Shown piece by piece: positions 8,992 to 16,627 of a DNA stretch of 64,000 bases. A program made the translations under genes and the position numbers. The notes below the pieces were generated by a model. That model saw nothing but the letters and a program-made list of their open reading frames with translations. It did not search any database and was not told the DNA's origin. How positions within the stretch are numbered: position 1 is the stretch's first letter; every line of letters begins with the position of its first letter. The DNA is from Pantoea sp. Ap-967 (lineage in GTDB: Bacteria; Pseudomonadota; Gammaproteobacteria; Pseudomonadales; Pseudomonadaceae), in the NCBI RefSeq assembly GCF_011752565.1, contig NZ_VWXK01000001.1, positions 62,001 through 126,000 of the forward strand, in the 5' to 3' direction.

Positions 8992-9749
8992 ATGTGAAAG
9001 ATTCTGCAGTACTGGTGACTGGCGGTGCATCAGGACTAGGAGAGGCAACTTGCCGTCACTTGGCAGGGAAAGGGGCACTCGTCACAGTCCTAGATATCAA
9101 TTTCAAGCGTGCTCAGGAAGTTGCCAACAGCATTGGTGGTCTAGCTATCGCCTGCGACGTTACCTCATCGGAAAGCGTCAGTAGCGCCATCGATCAATCT
9201 GAATCCAAACATGGCTTGGCGCGCGTTCTGGTGAACTGTGCCGGCGTTGGATCAGCTCGGCGCGTAGTCGGTCGTAATGGTCCCATGCCTTTGGAGGAAT
9301 TCACCAAAGTGGTGAATCTGAACCTCAACGGCACCTTCAACGTGATCCGCTTGGTTGCAGCATCCATGCTGAATAGCATGCCGGACGATCGTGGTGAGCG
9401 AGGTGTGATTATTACCACTTCCTCGGTAGCCGCGTTTGAAGGTCAGATTGGCCAAGCGGCTTACGCGGCAGCTAAAGGTGGCGTGAATTCACTCACGATT
9501 CAACTTGCTCGTGAGTTCGCCCAGTTTGGGGTCCGCGTCATGTCTGTCGCCCCCGGCCTATTCGATACTCCGCTCATGGAAACGGCGCCGATCGAAGTGC
9601 GTAATTCGCTCAGCGCCGCGGTGACGTTCCCGAAACGCTTGGGATCGCCGGACGAATTCGCTGATCTCATCGCTCACATTGTCACGAATCAATACCTCAA
9701 CGGGGAGGTGATTCGTTTGGACGGTGCAATCAGGCTCGCCGCACGTTAA
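8988..9749 (+). CDS. SDR, 3-hydroxyacyl-CoA dehydrogenase type II-like
   Basis: A 253-residue short-chain dehydrogenase with cofactor motif TGGASGLGEA near the N-terminus, NCAGVG, and the catalytic Ser (TTSSVAAFEG) and YAAAK. The pattern with VAPGLFDTPLM and a C-terminal YLNGEVIRLDGAIR resembles type-II 3-hydroxyacyl-CoA dehydrogenases (HSD10-like). It overlaps the synthetase gene by 4 bp, so the two are translationally coupled. The expected role is NAD-dependent oxidation of the 3-hydroxyacyl-CoA made by the hydratase. Exact substrate not visible. Confidence 0.85.
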   Translation: MNVKDSAVLVTGGASGLGEATCRHLAGKGALVTVLDINFKRAQEVANSIGGLAIACDVTSSESVSSAIDQSESKHGLARVLVNCAGVGSARRVVGRNGPMPLEEFTKVVNLNLNGTFNVIRLVAASMLNSMPDDRGERGVIITTSSVAAFEGQIGQAAYAAAKGGVNSLTIQLAREFAQFGVRVMSVAPGLFDTPLMETAPIEVRNSLSAAVTFPKRLGSPDEFADLIAHIVTNQYLNGEVIRLDGAIRLAAR

Positions 9750-9807
9750 TTACCGCGCTGGAGAGCTCGAGGTAGCCTTTCAGCGCTAGACGGATATAGG
9801 TAAATCT

Positions 9808-10989
9808 ATGAAAGGTTTGGCTTACATTGTTGGAGCGTATGAGCATCCGACACGACACGCCGTGGACAGGTCACTGGCTCAGCTACATGCAGAGGTAGCA
9901 CTAGGCGCTCTGAATGATGCGGGTCTTCGCCTTGAAGATGTGGATGGTTACTTCTGCGCTGGGGACGTCGCAGGGTGGGATGCTCCAGGCGTAGGACCAA
10001 TGTCGGTCGTAGAGTACTTGGGCTTGAGGCTACGGCATCTCGATACAACGGAAGCCTGGGGGTCAGCATACATTAACCTTGTTGAACATGCCGTTCGCGC
10101 CATCGCAGCTGGCAAATGCCGAGTTGCCCTGATTACCCAAGCTGGCAAGCCACGGGCCGATCGGCTGTCCCCTCAGCAGCAGCACCATCAACAAGATCAA
10201 AGTGCTCCAGAAGCTCAATTCGAGTTGCCTTATGGGGCTGAGGTAGCCAACCGGTATGGCATGTGTGCGATGAGACACATGTATGAGCATGGCACGACGT
10301 CTGAGCAATTGGCCTGGATTAAAGTCGCTGCTTCCCACCATGCACAACACAATCCGAACGCGATGCTGCCGAAAGTCGTATCCATCGAAGATGTCCTCTC
10401 CTCTCCAATGGTTGCAACGCCCTTGCGGCGGCTTGATTGCTGTGTAATTAGCGACGGTGGCGGTGCAGTCGTCCTGGCGCACCCGGATGTGGCAAAACAG
10501 CTGCGTCGTCCCCTCATCACTCCCCGGGGTGCTGGCTTCACGGTTAAACATTTAAACGGCGGTTACTTCGACATACTCGCGTCTGGAGGGATACAGTCAG
10601 GCGCCGAAGCCTTCGAGCAAGCGCGGGTATGCCCTGGTGACATCCAGTACGCCTCGCTGTACGACAGCTTCACAATTACGGTTCTGATCCAATTGGAAAA
10701 CTTAGGCTTCTGCGCACCTGGCCAAGGCGGAGCATTCGTGTCGGACGGCGGCTTGATCTCGGGCATTGGCAAGCTGGCCGTGAACACTGATGGGGGGGGG
10801 CTGTGCAACAACCATCCAGGCAACAGAGGTGGAATGGTGAAGCTCATTGAGGCTGTGCGGCAATTGCGCGGTGAAGCGCATCCAATGGTACAAGTCCCCA
10901 ACTGCCAGTTGGCCCTAGTTCACGGTACAGGTGGGCAGTTAGCTGCCCGGCACAGCAGCGCAACACTGATTCTTGAGCTAGAGGGTTAA
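9808..10989 (+). CDS. Thiolase-fold (SCP2-thiolase/lipid-transfer) protein
   Basis: A 393-residue member of the thiolase superfamily, SCP2-thiolase branch: YIVGAYEHPTR at the start, a middle CCVISDGGGAVVL, then GGLCNNHPGNRGG, LIEAVRQLRGEA and LVHGTGGQL. At the position of the usual nucleophilic cysteine (residues about 85-95) it reads TTEAWGSAYINLVEHAV, with no cysteine. That resembles Ltp2-type retro-aldolases, which work with a DUF35 partner, rather than true thiolases. A DUF35 gene follows after 2 bp. It probably releases a short acyl-CoA from the aromatic side chain. Whether by thiolysis or by aldol cleavage is open. Confidence 0.8.
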   Translation: MKGLAYIVGAYEHPTRHAVDRSLAQLHAEVALGALNDAGLRLEDVDGYFCAGDVAGWDAPGVGPMSVVEYLGLRLRHLDTTEAWGSAYINLVEHAVRAIAAGKCRVALITQAGKPRADRLSPQQQHHQQDQSAPEAQFELPYGAEVANRYGMCAMRHMYEHGTTSEQLAWIKVAASHHAQHNPNAMLPKVVSIEDVLSSPMVATPLRRLDCCVISDGGGAVVLAHPDVAKQLRRPLITPRGAGFTVKHLNGGYFDILASGGIQSGAEAFEQARVCPGDIQYASLYDSFTITVLIQLENLGFCAPGQGGAFVSDGGLISGIGKLAVNTDGGGLCNNHPGNRGGMVKLIEAVRQLRGEAHPMVQVPNCQLALVHGTGGQLAARHSSATLILELEG

Positions 10990-10991
10990 CG

Positions 10992-11375
10992 ATGAGCAGG
11001 ATTCCAAGTTCGCCTCAACCGTGGCCAGAGACGGCTCGATTTTGGGACGCAGCCAATGAGGGAAAATTCTTGCTACAACGATGTGTCGAAAGCGGCCGGG
11101 CCTTCTTCTATCCGCGTTCGCATAGTCCATTCACGGGTGGAGAGTGCAGCGGCTGGTTCGAAGCGAGCGGAAATGCGATACTGTACACATTTAGCGTTTC
11201 TCAGCGAGCTGAGCCGCCCTATTGTCTCGCGTACGTAACTCTGGAGGAGGGACCAACAATCCTTACCAACATCGTCGCTAGCGACTTCAGTGCGCTGCAG
11301 ATAGGCCAACAGTTGCGGCTAATTTTTAGCGAAAGTGCGACGGGTCAGAAGGTCCCGATGTTTTCTCCAGCGTGA
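10992..11375 (+). CDS. DUF35 OB-fold protein (degenerate zinc ribbon)
   Basis: A 127-residue protein with an N-terminal rubredoxin-like segment and a C-terminal OB-fold (ILYTFSVSQ, LAYVTLEEGPTILTNIV). Family members form complexes with SCP2-thiolase-type enzymes. The normal ribbon has two CxxC pairs; here there is one cysteine at each place (LQRCVESGRAFFYPR and GGECSGW), so the zinc site looks lost or altered. Adjacency to the thiolase-like gene (2 bp apart) supports a heteromeric complex. It is the last gene of the operon, and a hairpin follows. Confidence 0.8.
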   Translation: MSRIPSSPQPWPETARFWDAANEGKFLLQRCVESGRAFFYPRSHSPFTGGECSGWFEASGNAILYTFSVSQRAEPPYCLAYVTLEEGPTILTNIVASDFSALQIGQQLRLIFSESATGQKVPMFSPA

Positions 11376-11380
11376 GAAAA

Positions 11381-11421
11381 GGCTGCTTGACTCGACGTCG
11401 ATCCGTATCAGTCAAGCGGCC
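11381..11421 (+). terminator. Hairpin after the DUF35 gene
   Basis: GGCTGCTTGACT (11381-11392) pairs with AGTCAAGCGGCC (11410-11421), a 12-bp stem with one G-U pair, starting 5 bp after the stop codon of the DUF35 gene. There is no T-tract. It lies between convergent genes and may act in both directions. Confidence 0.5.
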
Positions 11422-11525
11422 TCCTAAGCACGTCCCTTGGTTAAGACAATACTCAGGTTTCCGGACTGCGACGGCCTCATTTTGCCGGGAGGCCAAATGG
11501 CACGGCCAGCTAGCCATTGTGACCT

Positions 11526-11999
11526 TTAATCTCCAATCGGCGGATCATAATCATTGGTATAGGATACTTTTGAATGCAACCGTCCCAGTAGATTTATTAG
11601 CAGATCGATCTCTGCAGGTGATAGATCGCTGAGCAGCCTACGCTCACGCTCAAGAGCGACTTTCAAGACTTTTTCGTGAAGCTGCTTACCCGCTGTGGTC
11701 AGGCTGACTGCATATCGACGAGCGTCTGATTTATCGACTTGACTAGAGACGTACCCCCCCGTCTCCAGAGCCTGCAGGGAGCGACTGATAGCGCTCTTAT
11801 CCAGACCAATGACCTGGCTAATCCGATTGGCCGTAATGTGATCCTCGACAGCAAGCATCGACAGCATTCTCCACTCCACCACGCCGATGCCAAAGCGCTT
11901 GCGGTAGCAATAAGACGCCCCGGTTGCCAGCTTGTTGGCTAGAAATGTGAGGAGGCCTGGCACATAGCGATTTAGGTCCAGGTGTGAAGATTCGGGCAT
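11526..11999 (-). CDS. MarR family regulator of the Rieske demethylase operon
   Basis: A 157-residue MarR regulator, with start at 11999 after AAGGATC. Features: dimer helix LNRYVPGLLTFLANKL, HTH from GVVEWRMLSMLAVEDHITA and LDKSAISRSLQALE, and the wing SSQVDKSDARRYAVSLT with D-x-R-R. The upstream palindrome TTGGTTG-N6-CAACTAA (12037-12056) recurs almost unchanged (TTGGTTG-N6-CAACCAA) at 17419-17438, before the VanB/VanA-like genes. The regulator therefore probably represses itself and that operon, although 5 kb of other DNA now lies between. This is inferred from the shared site only. Confidence 0.85.
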   Translation of the reverse strand: MPESSHLDLNRYVPGLLTFLANKLATGASYCYRKRFGIGVVEWRMLSMLAVEDHITANRISQVIGLDKSAISRSLQALETGGYVSSQVDKSDARRYAVSLTTAGKQLHEKVLKVALERERRLLSDLSPAEIDLLINLLGRLHSKVSYTNDYDPPIGD

Positions 12000-12034
12000 A
12001 AAAAAAGATCCTTGAGAACGATTTCGCTCGATGG

Positions 12035-12058
12035 AATTAGTTGACGAATCAACCAATT
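12035..12058. promoter_or_regulatory. Operator palindrome upstream of MarR gene
   Basis: AATTAGTTG-ACGAAT-CAACCAATT, a 24-bp palindrome with one mismatch, 35 bp upstream of the MarR start. It is the same kind of site as at 17417-17440, which supports its being the MarR binding site. Confidence 0.7.
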
Positions 12059-12471
12059 AAGGTGGGGATGACCTCTAATCGATCCTGTGCAGCATGCCAT
12101 GCTGGCGAAAACCTCACAAAAATAATGATCGGGGTTGAGTAATGCTAGATCTCACATTTGGTCCACCGCTGCAGGATTGCAGCGCGAGATCGCGTACAGC
12201 CGCTTTAAGCTGAGAGCCCGCCCCGTATTCCAGACCTCAACCTCACGCTCCTGACACACCTCATAAAACGATAAGATACAAGTGGTCAAATGATTGTAAG
12301 CGTCCGGTTAAGTCACCTTGACGAGCGAGAGCCGGGATGTAGCTCCAAGAGCATAAGCGTCTGCCACCTTCCTGATGCTTACGCTGAGGTCGATGGAGTC
12401 CATCTATTGAGATGCCCTCTCCCGTCGTGCAGACTCCGGTTATTTCATAGGCCGATAACAGGAGTTTACGG
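12059..12471. other. Intergenic region, nothing recognised
   Basis: About 410 bp between the leftward MarR gene and the rightward HhH gene. It must hold the promoter of the HhH-WYL-ABM operon. Short ORFs here have no recognisable features. Confidence 0.4.
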
Positions 12472-12726
12472 ATGCCATTTCCACCGACGGAGCATAATGC
12501 CTTGTTGGCCCTAAAGGGCGTAGGGCCGGCCGTTATCGCTCGCCTTGAGCAGATGGGCATTGACTCGCTAGCTGTGCTCAGCAAAGCGAATGCTTGTGAC
12601 ATCCTGGCTCAGGCATCGGCAGCAGTGGGATCGAGTTGCTGGAAGAATAGCCCCCAAGCTCGGGCCGCCATTAACGCGGCTATCGAGCTTGCAAAGAACT
12701 CTCAGGTGGGCACACCTGGTGCGTAA
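12472..12726 (+). CDS. Small helix-hairpin-helix protein
   Basis: An 84-residue protein starting after AGGAG (8 nt spacing). LLALKGVGPAVIARLEQMGIDSLAVL is a typical helix-hairpin-helix element with the GVG hairpin, known for non-specific DNA backbone contacts. The rest (SSCWKNSPQARAAI) is a conserved tail I recall from small pseudomonad proteins of unknown role. The WYL regulator gene starts inside its last codons, so the two are translationally coupled. Function unknown. Confidence 0.7.
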   Translation: MPFPPTEHNALLALKGVGPAVIARLEQMGIDSLAVLSKANACDILAQASAAVGSSCWKNSPQARAAINAAIELAKNSQVGTPGA

Positions 12727-13432
12727 AGCTGATCGCTTATTTCAATTGGTAAATCTGATTCGTGTCCATCAGCCAATCTCTGCTGAACGACTGGCTAGCC
12801 GAATTGGCGTTTCCGTTCGCTCAATCTATCGATACGTCGACGATCTTTCCTTCAGTGGAATCCCAATCTATGGTACCGCCGGCGTGGGGTATTCCTTGGG
12901 TGCCGACTTTGAGATGCCGCCATTAACGTTGAACAGGCTCGAACTGGATGCATTAATGCTCGGGATGGAAATGCTTTCAGCTTCCGCCGATAACGATCTA
13001 AGTGCTGCTGCAAGGATGTTGTTGAGCAAAATCTCAGCGTCCATAGTCCATCATCAGGTTGACCCCAGCACGGCAAAAATCAGGGCACTTGGAACCACTC
13101 CTTCCTCGACGCGTGGCCATCTGGCAACCCTTCGAAATGCCATCGAAAACGCTCAGGCGCTGACGATAACTTATACCAGCTTGGATGGTGCAGTTTCGCA
13201 ACGCCTCATTTCCCCCCTTGGCCTTTTCTACTGGGGAGGAAAGTGGACGGTTGGAAGCTGGTGTAGTACCAGGGCGGCTTACCGCGATTTTCGGGTCGAT
13301 CGCATAGCCTCCATCGCTATTGCTCAACAACCGTCATCCGACAATCCAGCCCTTGATCTCCAAGCGTATATGAAGCACCAGGCAAGCCAGTGGAAAGCGA
13401 TCACTGCTACTGACACTACGCTGTCAGTATGA
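12719..13432 (+). CDS. YafY-like HTH-WYL transcriptional regulator
   Basis: A 237-residue regulator. The GTG at 12719 overlaps the end of the HhH gene and gives the family start RKADRLFQLVNLIR. N-terminal winged HTH (ISAERLASRIGVSVRSIYRYVDDL) is followed by the WYL sensory domain (about 130-205: ALTITYTSLDG, GLFYWGGKWTVGSWC, RDFRVDRI). WYL regulators sense nucleic acids or small ligands and regulate neighbours. The next gene is a small ABM-fold protein, probably in the same transcript. Longer upstream extensions of this frame are not supported. Confidence 0.8.
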   Translation: MRKADRLFQLVNLIRVHQPISAERLASRIGVSVRSIYRYVDDLSFSGIPIYGTAGVGYSLGADFEMPPLTLNRLELDALMLGMEMLSASADNDLSAAARMLLSKISASIVHHQVDPSTAKIRALGTTPSSTRGHLATLRNAIENAQALTITYTSLDGAVSQRLISPLGLFYWGGKWTVGSWCSTRAAYRDFRVDRIASIAIAQQPSSDNPALDLQAYMKHQASQWKAITATDTTLSV

Positions 13433-13476
13433 GCTATTGATAATTGGGACTTCCTAACACACAGCAGGTTATCCCT

Positions 13477-13785
13477 ATGCAGCGCTCACCTCATGTACTC
13501 GAATTAGCCATTTTCAAGGTCAAACAGGAATGCGTTGCGCAAGTGCCTGTGCTCCGCGCAGGGCTTCGTGAAACGTTAAAGACCTTTCCCGGCTTGATGG
13601 AATACCGTGCCTACTGCCCGATGAGCGACGACCGAATCTTCGCGGACTTAGCAATGTGGGACAGTCTTGAGAACGCACAAAAAGTGGCAAAGGCGTTCAA
13701 CGATGGAGATCCGAGGTTCTCGGAATATATGTACGCCATTGAAGACCTTATGTTCATGAGTCACCTCGCCCCAGAGATGAGTTGA
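13477..13785 (+). CDS. ABM/dimeric alpha-beta barrel domain protein
   Basis: A 102-residue protein beginning MQRSPHVLELAIFKVK, with the look of an antibiotic-biosynthesis-monooxygenase-like ferredoxin fold: a beta strand (LELAIFKV), a helix, FPGLMEYRAYCPMSDDRIFADLAMWDSLENAQ, and a final helix. Such small proteins are often stress- or quinone-related monooxygenases, or have no known activity. It is third in an operon with the HhH and WYL genes, and a 12-bp hairpin follows. Function not known. Confidence 0.65.
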   Translation: MQRSPHVLELAIFKVKQECVAQVPVLRAGLRETLKTFPGLMEYRAYCPMSDDRIFADLAMWDSLENAQKVAKAFNDGDPRFSEYMYAIEDLMFMSHLAPEMS

Positions 13786-13813
13786 CCACGAGGGCCTGCC
13801 AGAGCTGGCAAGA

Positions 13814-13847
13814 GACACCGATGCCTTTACTGTCAGGCATCGGTGTC
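13814..13847 (+). terminator. Hairpin after the ABM gene
   Basis: A perfect 12-bp stem (GACACCGATGCC / GGCATCGGTGTC) with a 10-nt loop, about 30 bp past the stop codon. No clear T-tract. It probably ends the HhH-WYL-ABM transcript. Confidence 0.55.
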
Positions 13848-13896
13848 GTCACCTCCCGTGTAAGTGTTCTCTGATCACTTATTGCTAGATTCCGGG

Positions 13897-14031
13897 GTAA
13901 GCGTCCGGCAACCCGTCTTGCACGGCTAAACCGGACGCCACCTATGCGGCAGCCGCTCTGCAATCTCACTCGCCCGCTGCGTTGGCAGACGCGTCAGCAC
14001 ATCTTTGAGATAGGCATACGGGTCATACCCA
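13897..14031 (-). mobile_element. Relic of an older IS66 element (end plus tnpC tail)
   Basis: It begins with GTAAGCGTCCGGC, the same 13 bases as the end of the intact element at 14032. Minus-strand 13926-14030 then encodes 34 residues of a TnpC C-terminus (DPYAYLKDVLTRLPTQRASE, with ERLPHRW further on) that closely match the end of the TnpC at 14602. The coding frame stops abruptly where the second element's terminal repeat starts. So a newer IS66 went into tnpC of this one, and the remainder of the older copy is gone. Confidence 0.8.
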
Positions 14032-14071
14032 GTAAGCGTCCGGCCAACACACCTTGCCATCGCGGGTGACG

Positions 14072-14578
14072 CTATTCGCTAGGCAGAAATCGGTTAACAA
14101 TCATCGCGACCGCTTGCGCTGAAGAGATCAGGGCTGTGTCTATGCAAAACGGAGTGTCGTCCCACGACTCATATTCATGGCCCAACACAGATTCCCAGGT
14201 TGGTGGCGTCAGCCCGGGAATATCAACTGTCCTCGTTTCTACCCGGCGCTGGTGTTCATTTGTATCGGAGCAAATCACTTGGATATTGGCTAGTTGAACA
14301 CCAGAGCTTGAGGCGATATCGCTCCACTTGATTCGGCTTTCTCTGACGGGGTTGACGCAATCAACGATGACTGTGCTGCCTATACGGAGATTACTCAGCG
14401 CAAGCTCATTAGCGACTATGTAGCCACTGCGCCCCACGTCCTGTGCGAGAGCACCAGAGCTTCGAATCGCCTGCTCAATCGCATCGATCCGTAGATACAC
14501 GGCACCTGTCGTAGCGGCGAGATCCTTGGCGATAGTCGTTTTTCCGGTGCCTGGAAGGCCGCTGAAGACGATTAGCAT
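14072..14578 (-). CDS. P-loop AAA/zeta-toxin-like kinase, IS66 passenger
   Basis: A 168-residue P-loop protein: Walker A FSGLPGTGKTTIAK (residues about 5-18), LRIDAIEQAIR, STVIVDCVNPVRESR as Walker-B-like region, then a C-terminal helix. Such small ATPases resemble gluconate/adenylylsulfate kinases and zeta-toxin folds. It lies within the IS66 element, downstream of tnpC and on the same strand, inside the terminal repeats, so it travels with the element. No antitoxin-like gene is beside it. Its role (stability, resistance or cargo) is unknown. Confidence 0.7.
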   Translation of the reverse strand: MLIVFSGLPGTGKTTIAKDLAATTGAVYLRIDAIEQAIRSSGALAQDVGRSGYIVANELALSNLRIGSTVIVDCVNPVRESRIKWSDIASSSGVQLANIQVICSDTNEHQRRVETRTVDIPGLTPPTWESVLGHEYESWDDTPFCIDTALISSAQAVAMIVNRFLPSE

Positions 14579-14601
14579 TCTATGTCCTTCGATTTCATGA
14601 C

Positions 14602-15918
14602 TTAGCCCAGTGTAGGCAGCGACCAGTTATGCGGTAGCAATTGATCGATCTCACTCGCCCGCTGCGTTGGCAGGCGAGTGAGAACATCCTTTAGATAGGC
14701 GTACGGGTCATGACCATTCAGCCGCGTAGACTGGATCAAGCTCATGATCGCCGCAGCCCGTTTGCCGCTGCGCAGCGACCCAGCGAAGAGCCAGTTCGAT
14801 CTACCGAGCGCCCACGGCCTGATCTGGTTTTCCACGGCATTGTTGTCGATGGGCACAGCACCATCATCCAGGTAGCGCGTCAGCGCTACCCATCGTTTAA
14901 GGCTGTAATCAAGTGCCTTGGCCGTGGCCGAGCCCTCGGGCACAAGTGCGCACTGAGCCAACATCCACTCATGCAACTTCTCAGCGACGGGCACCGCCAT
15001 TTCTTGGCGTAATCGCCAGCGATCTTCATCGCTCATCTGCTTGGCCTGCCGCTCGACTTCGTACAAACCGCCGATTGAGTGCAGCGCTTGTTCGGCCAAC
15101 TGGCTTTTATTTGCCGCATGCAGGTCGAAAAACTTGCGCCGCGCATGGGCCATGCAACCGATTTCGGTGATGCCCAGTTCGAAGCCGGCCTTGTAACCCG
15201 CGAAGTCATCGCACACCAGCTTGCCGTTCCAGGTGCCCAGGAATTGGCCCACCCACTGCGCCAGTGTTGAGCGCGGGATCGCCAGGCCGGCACGGCCAAA
15301 GATCTTTTCCTGCCGGTACAGCGGAAGATGATCGGAGAACTTGGCCACCATTACGTGAGCCAACAGACCGGCAGTAGGGATGCCCTTGTCGATGACTTGG
15401 GCGGGCACCGGTGCCTGGATCAGCGTTTCGCACTGACGGCAGGCCCACTTGCCACGTACATGCTGCTCAATGGTGAACACGCCTGGCGTGTAATCCAGCT
15501 TCTCGCTGACGTCTTCTCCGATGCGCTGAAGCTGGCAGCCGCAGGCACACTCGGTGTTCTCCGGCTCGTGATGAAGGACGGTGCGGGGGAACTGCGGTGG
15601 CAGTGGCGCACGCTTGGGCTTTTGGCGAGTTTCGTCCGACGTCGGGGCAGGACGAAGCGCGTCCAGTTCTGCCTCGATGGCCTCAAGGTCGGTATTGAGC
15701 AGGTCATCCAGCAAACTGCCTTGCGCCGGGCTGATCTGCTCGCTGCGTTTGGCGAACTTGTGACGCTTGAGGATGGCGATTTCGTGAGAGAGCTGCTCGA
15801 TGATCGTCTCGTCACGATGGATCTTTCGGCCCATGGTGTCGACCTTCGACAGCAACTGCGCAGCGAGTGCGCGCAGTTGATCGGGCGTCATTTGGTCGAG
15901 ATTAGGCGAGGAAGTCAT
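14602..15918 (-). CDS. tnpC: IS66 transposase TnpC, internally deleted
   Basis: A 438-residue DDE transposase of IS66. In order: N-terminal coiled region (QLRALAAQLLSKVDTM), the leucine-rich KRHKFAKRSEQ segment, the zinc-binding HHEPENTECACGCQL and WACRQC, the catalytic core, and the C-terminal DPYAYLKDVLTRLPTQ. The family is usually about 510 residues. Here STLAQWVGQ is joined directly to FLGTWNGKLVCDD, skipping about 65-70 residues that normally include the HADET motif with the first catalytic Asp. The second Asp (VCDDFAGYK) and final Glu (DNNAVENQIRPWALGR) remain. The frame is intact, but transposition activity is unlikely. Start chosen at MTSSPNLDQM. Confidence 0.85.
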   Translation of the reverse strand: MTSSPNLDQMTPDQLRALAAQLLSKVDTMGRKIHRDETIIEQLSHEIAILKRHKFAKRSEQISPAQGSLLDDLLNTDLEAIEAELDALRPAPTSDETRQKPKRAPLPPQFPRTVLHHEPENTECACGCQLQRIGEDVSEKLDYTPGVFTIEQHVRGKWACRQCETLIQAPVPAQVIDKGIPTAGLLAHVMVAKFSDHLPLYRQEKIFGRAGLAIPRSTLAQWVGQFLGTWNGKLVCDDFAGYKAGFELGITEIGCMAHARRKFFDLHAANKSQLAEQALHSIGGLYEVERQAKQMSDEDRWRLRQEMAVPVAEKLHEWMLAQCALVPEGSATAKALDYSLKRWVALTRYLDDGAVPIDNNAVENQIRPWALGRSNWLFAGSLRSGKRAAAIMSLIQSTRLNGHDPYAYLKDVLTRLPTQRASEIDQLLPHNWSLPTLG

Positions 15919-15968
15919 GCCGTGGATTTTACCAAAGCAACCCATCCGAGACAGCTAAAAGGCCCGAT

Positions 15969-16304
15969 TCAGAGCAACGTAATTGCGCCGTTAGCGCCAA
16001 CCCGCTGCCAGGGCAGGCCTAGAACCAGCGCCTGAAGTTGTTCGGCGTCGAGTTCAACTTCGTGGCCTCGATGAGTGCCAGGCCAATGGAATTTACCTTG
16101 GTTCAGGCGGCGCGCGGCCAGCCAGATGCCAACGCCGTCGTGCACCAGTACTTTCATCCGGTTGGCGCGGCGATTGGCGAACAGATAAGCGCAGTGCGGC
16201 TTCGCCGCACCGAATACGGCGACAACGCGGGCCAGTGCGGTGTCCGTGCCGGCACGCATGTCCATGGGCTCGGTGGCGAGCCAGATGGCGTCGATGCGGA
16301 TCAT
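15969..16304 (-). CDS. tnpB: IS66 accessory protein TnpB
   Basis: A 111-residue IS66 Orf2 protein: IWLATEPMDMRAGTDTAL near the start, AYLFANRRANRMKVLVHDG, and IWLAARRLNQGKFHWP. It is required with TnpA and TnpC for IS66 transposition. It overlaps tnpA by 4 bp (ATGA), typical translational coupling. Appears intact. Confidence 0.92.
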   Translation of the reverse strand: MIRIDAIWLATEPMDMRAGTDTALARVVAVFGAAKPHCAYLFANRRANRMKVLVHDGVGIWLAARRLNQGKFHWPGTHRGHEVELDAEQLQALVLGLPWQRVGANGAITLL

Positions 16305-16627
16305 TGCGAAAGGCTGCGGATGAAGCGGGCGCAGCCATCCGGGTCGCAGATGGGCCAGCTCACAGTGACTGTGCGCTGCCCGGAGGAAATATCGATGCGA
16401 GCTACATCCTGCCGAGCTGGCATCGCCACAGCGGTCTCAAGCTTCAACGGTACAAATGCAGGCAAGGCGCAAGCCTGCCGGTCACGATAGATAGGTATCC
16501 ACTTGCGAACCAGATTGGCGTTGATGCCGTGCCGCAGGGCGACGCTGGCAATGGACACATCAGGGCCCAGGCATTCTTGGACAACCTGGGCCTTGAAGGG
16601 TTTGGGATAAGAGGTGCGCTGGCGCAT
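16301..16627 (-). CDS. tnpA: IS66 accessory protein TnpA
   Basis: A 108-residue IS66 Orf1 protein, start chosen at MRQRTSYPKPFKAQVV. The N-terminal helix-turn-helix (SIASVALRHGINANLVRKW) is that of IS3/IS66 Orf1 proteins and would bind the element's ends. The C-terminal VTVSWPICDPDGCARFIRSL is also typical. First of the three transposition genes and apparently intact. Confidence 0.9.
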   Translation of the reverse strand: MRQRTSYPKPFKAQVVQECLGPDVSIASVALRHGINANLVRKWIPIYRDRQACALPAFVPLKLETAVAMPARQDVARIDISSGQRTVTVSWPICDPDGCARFIRSLSQ

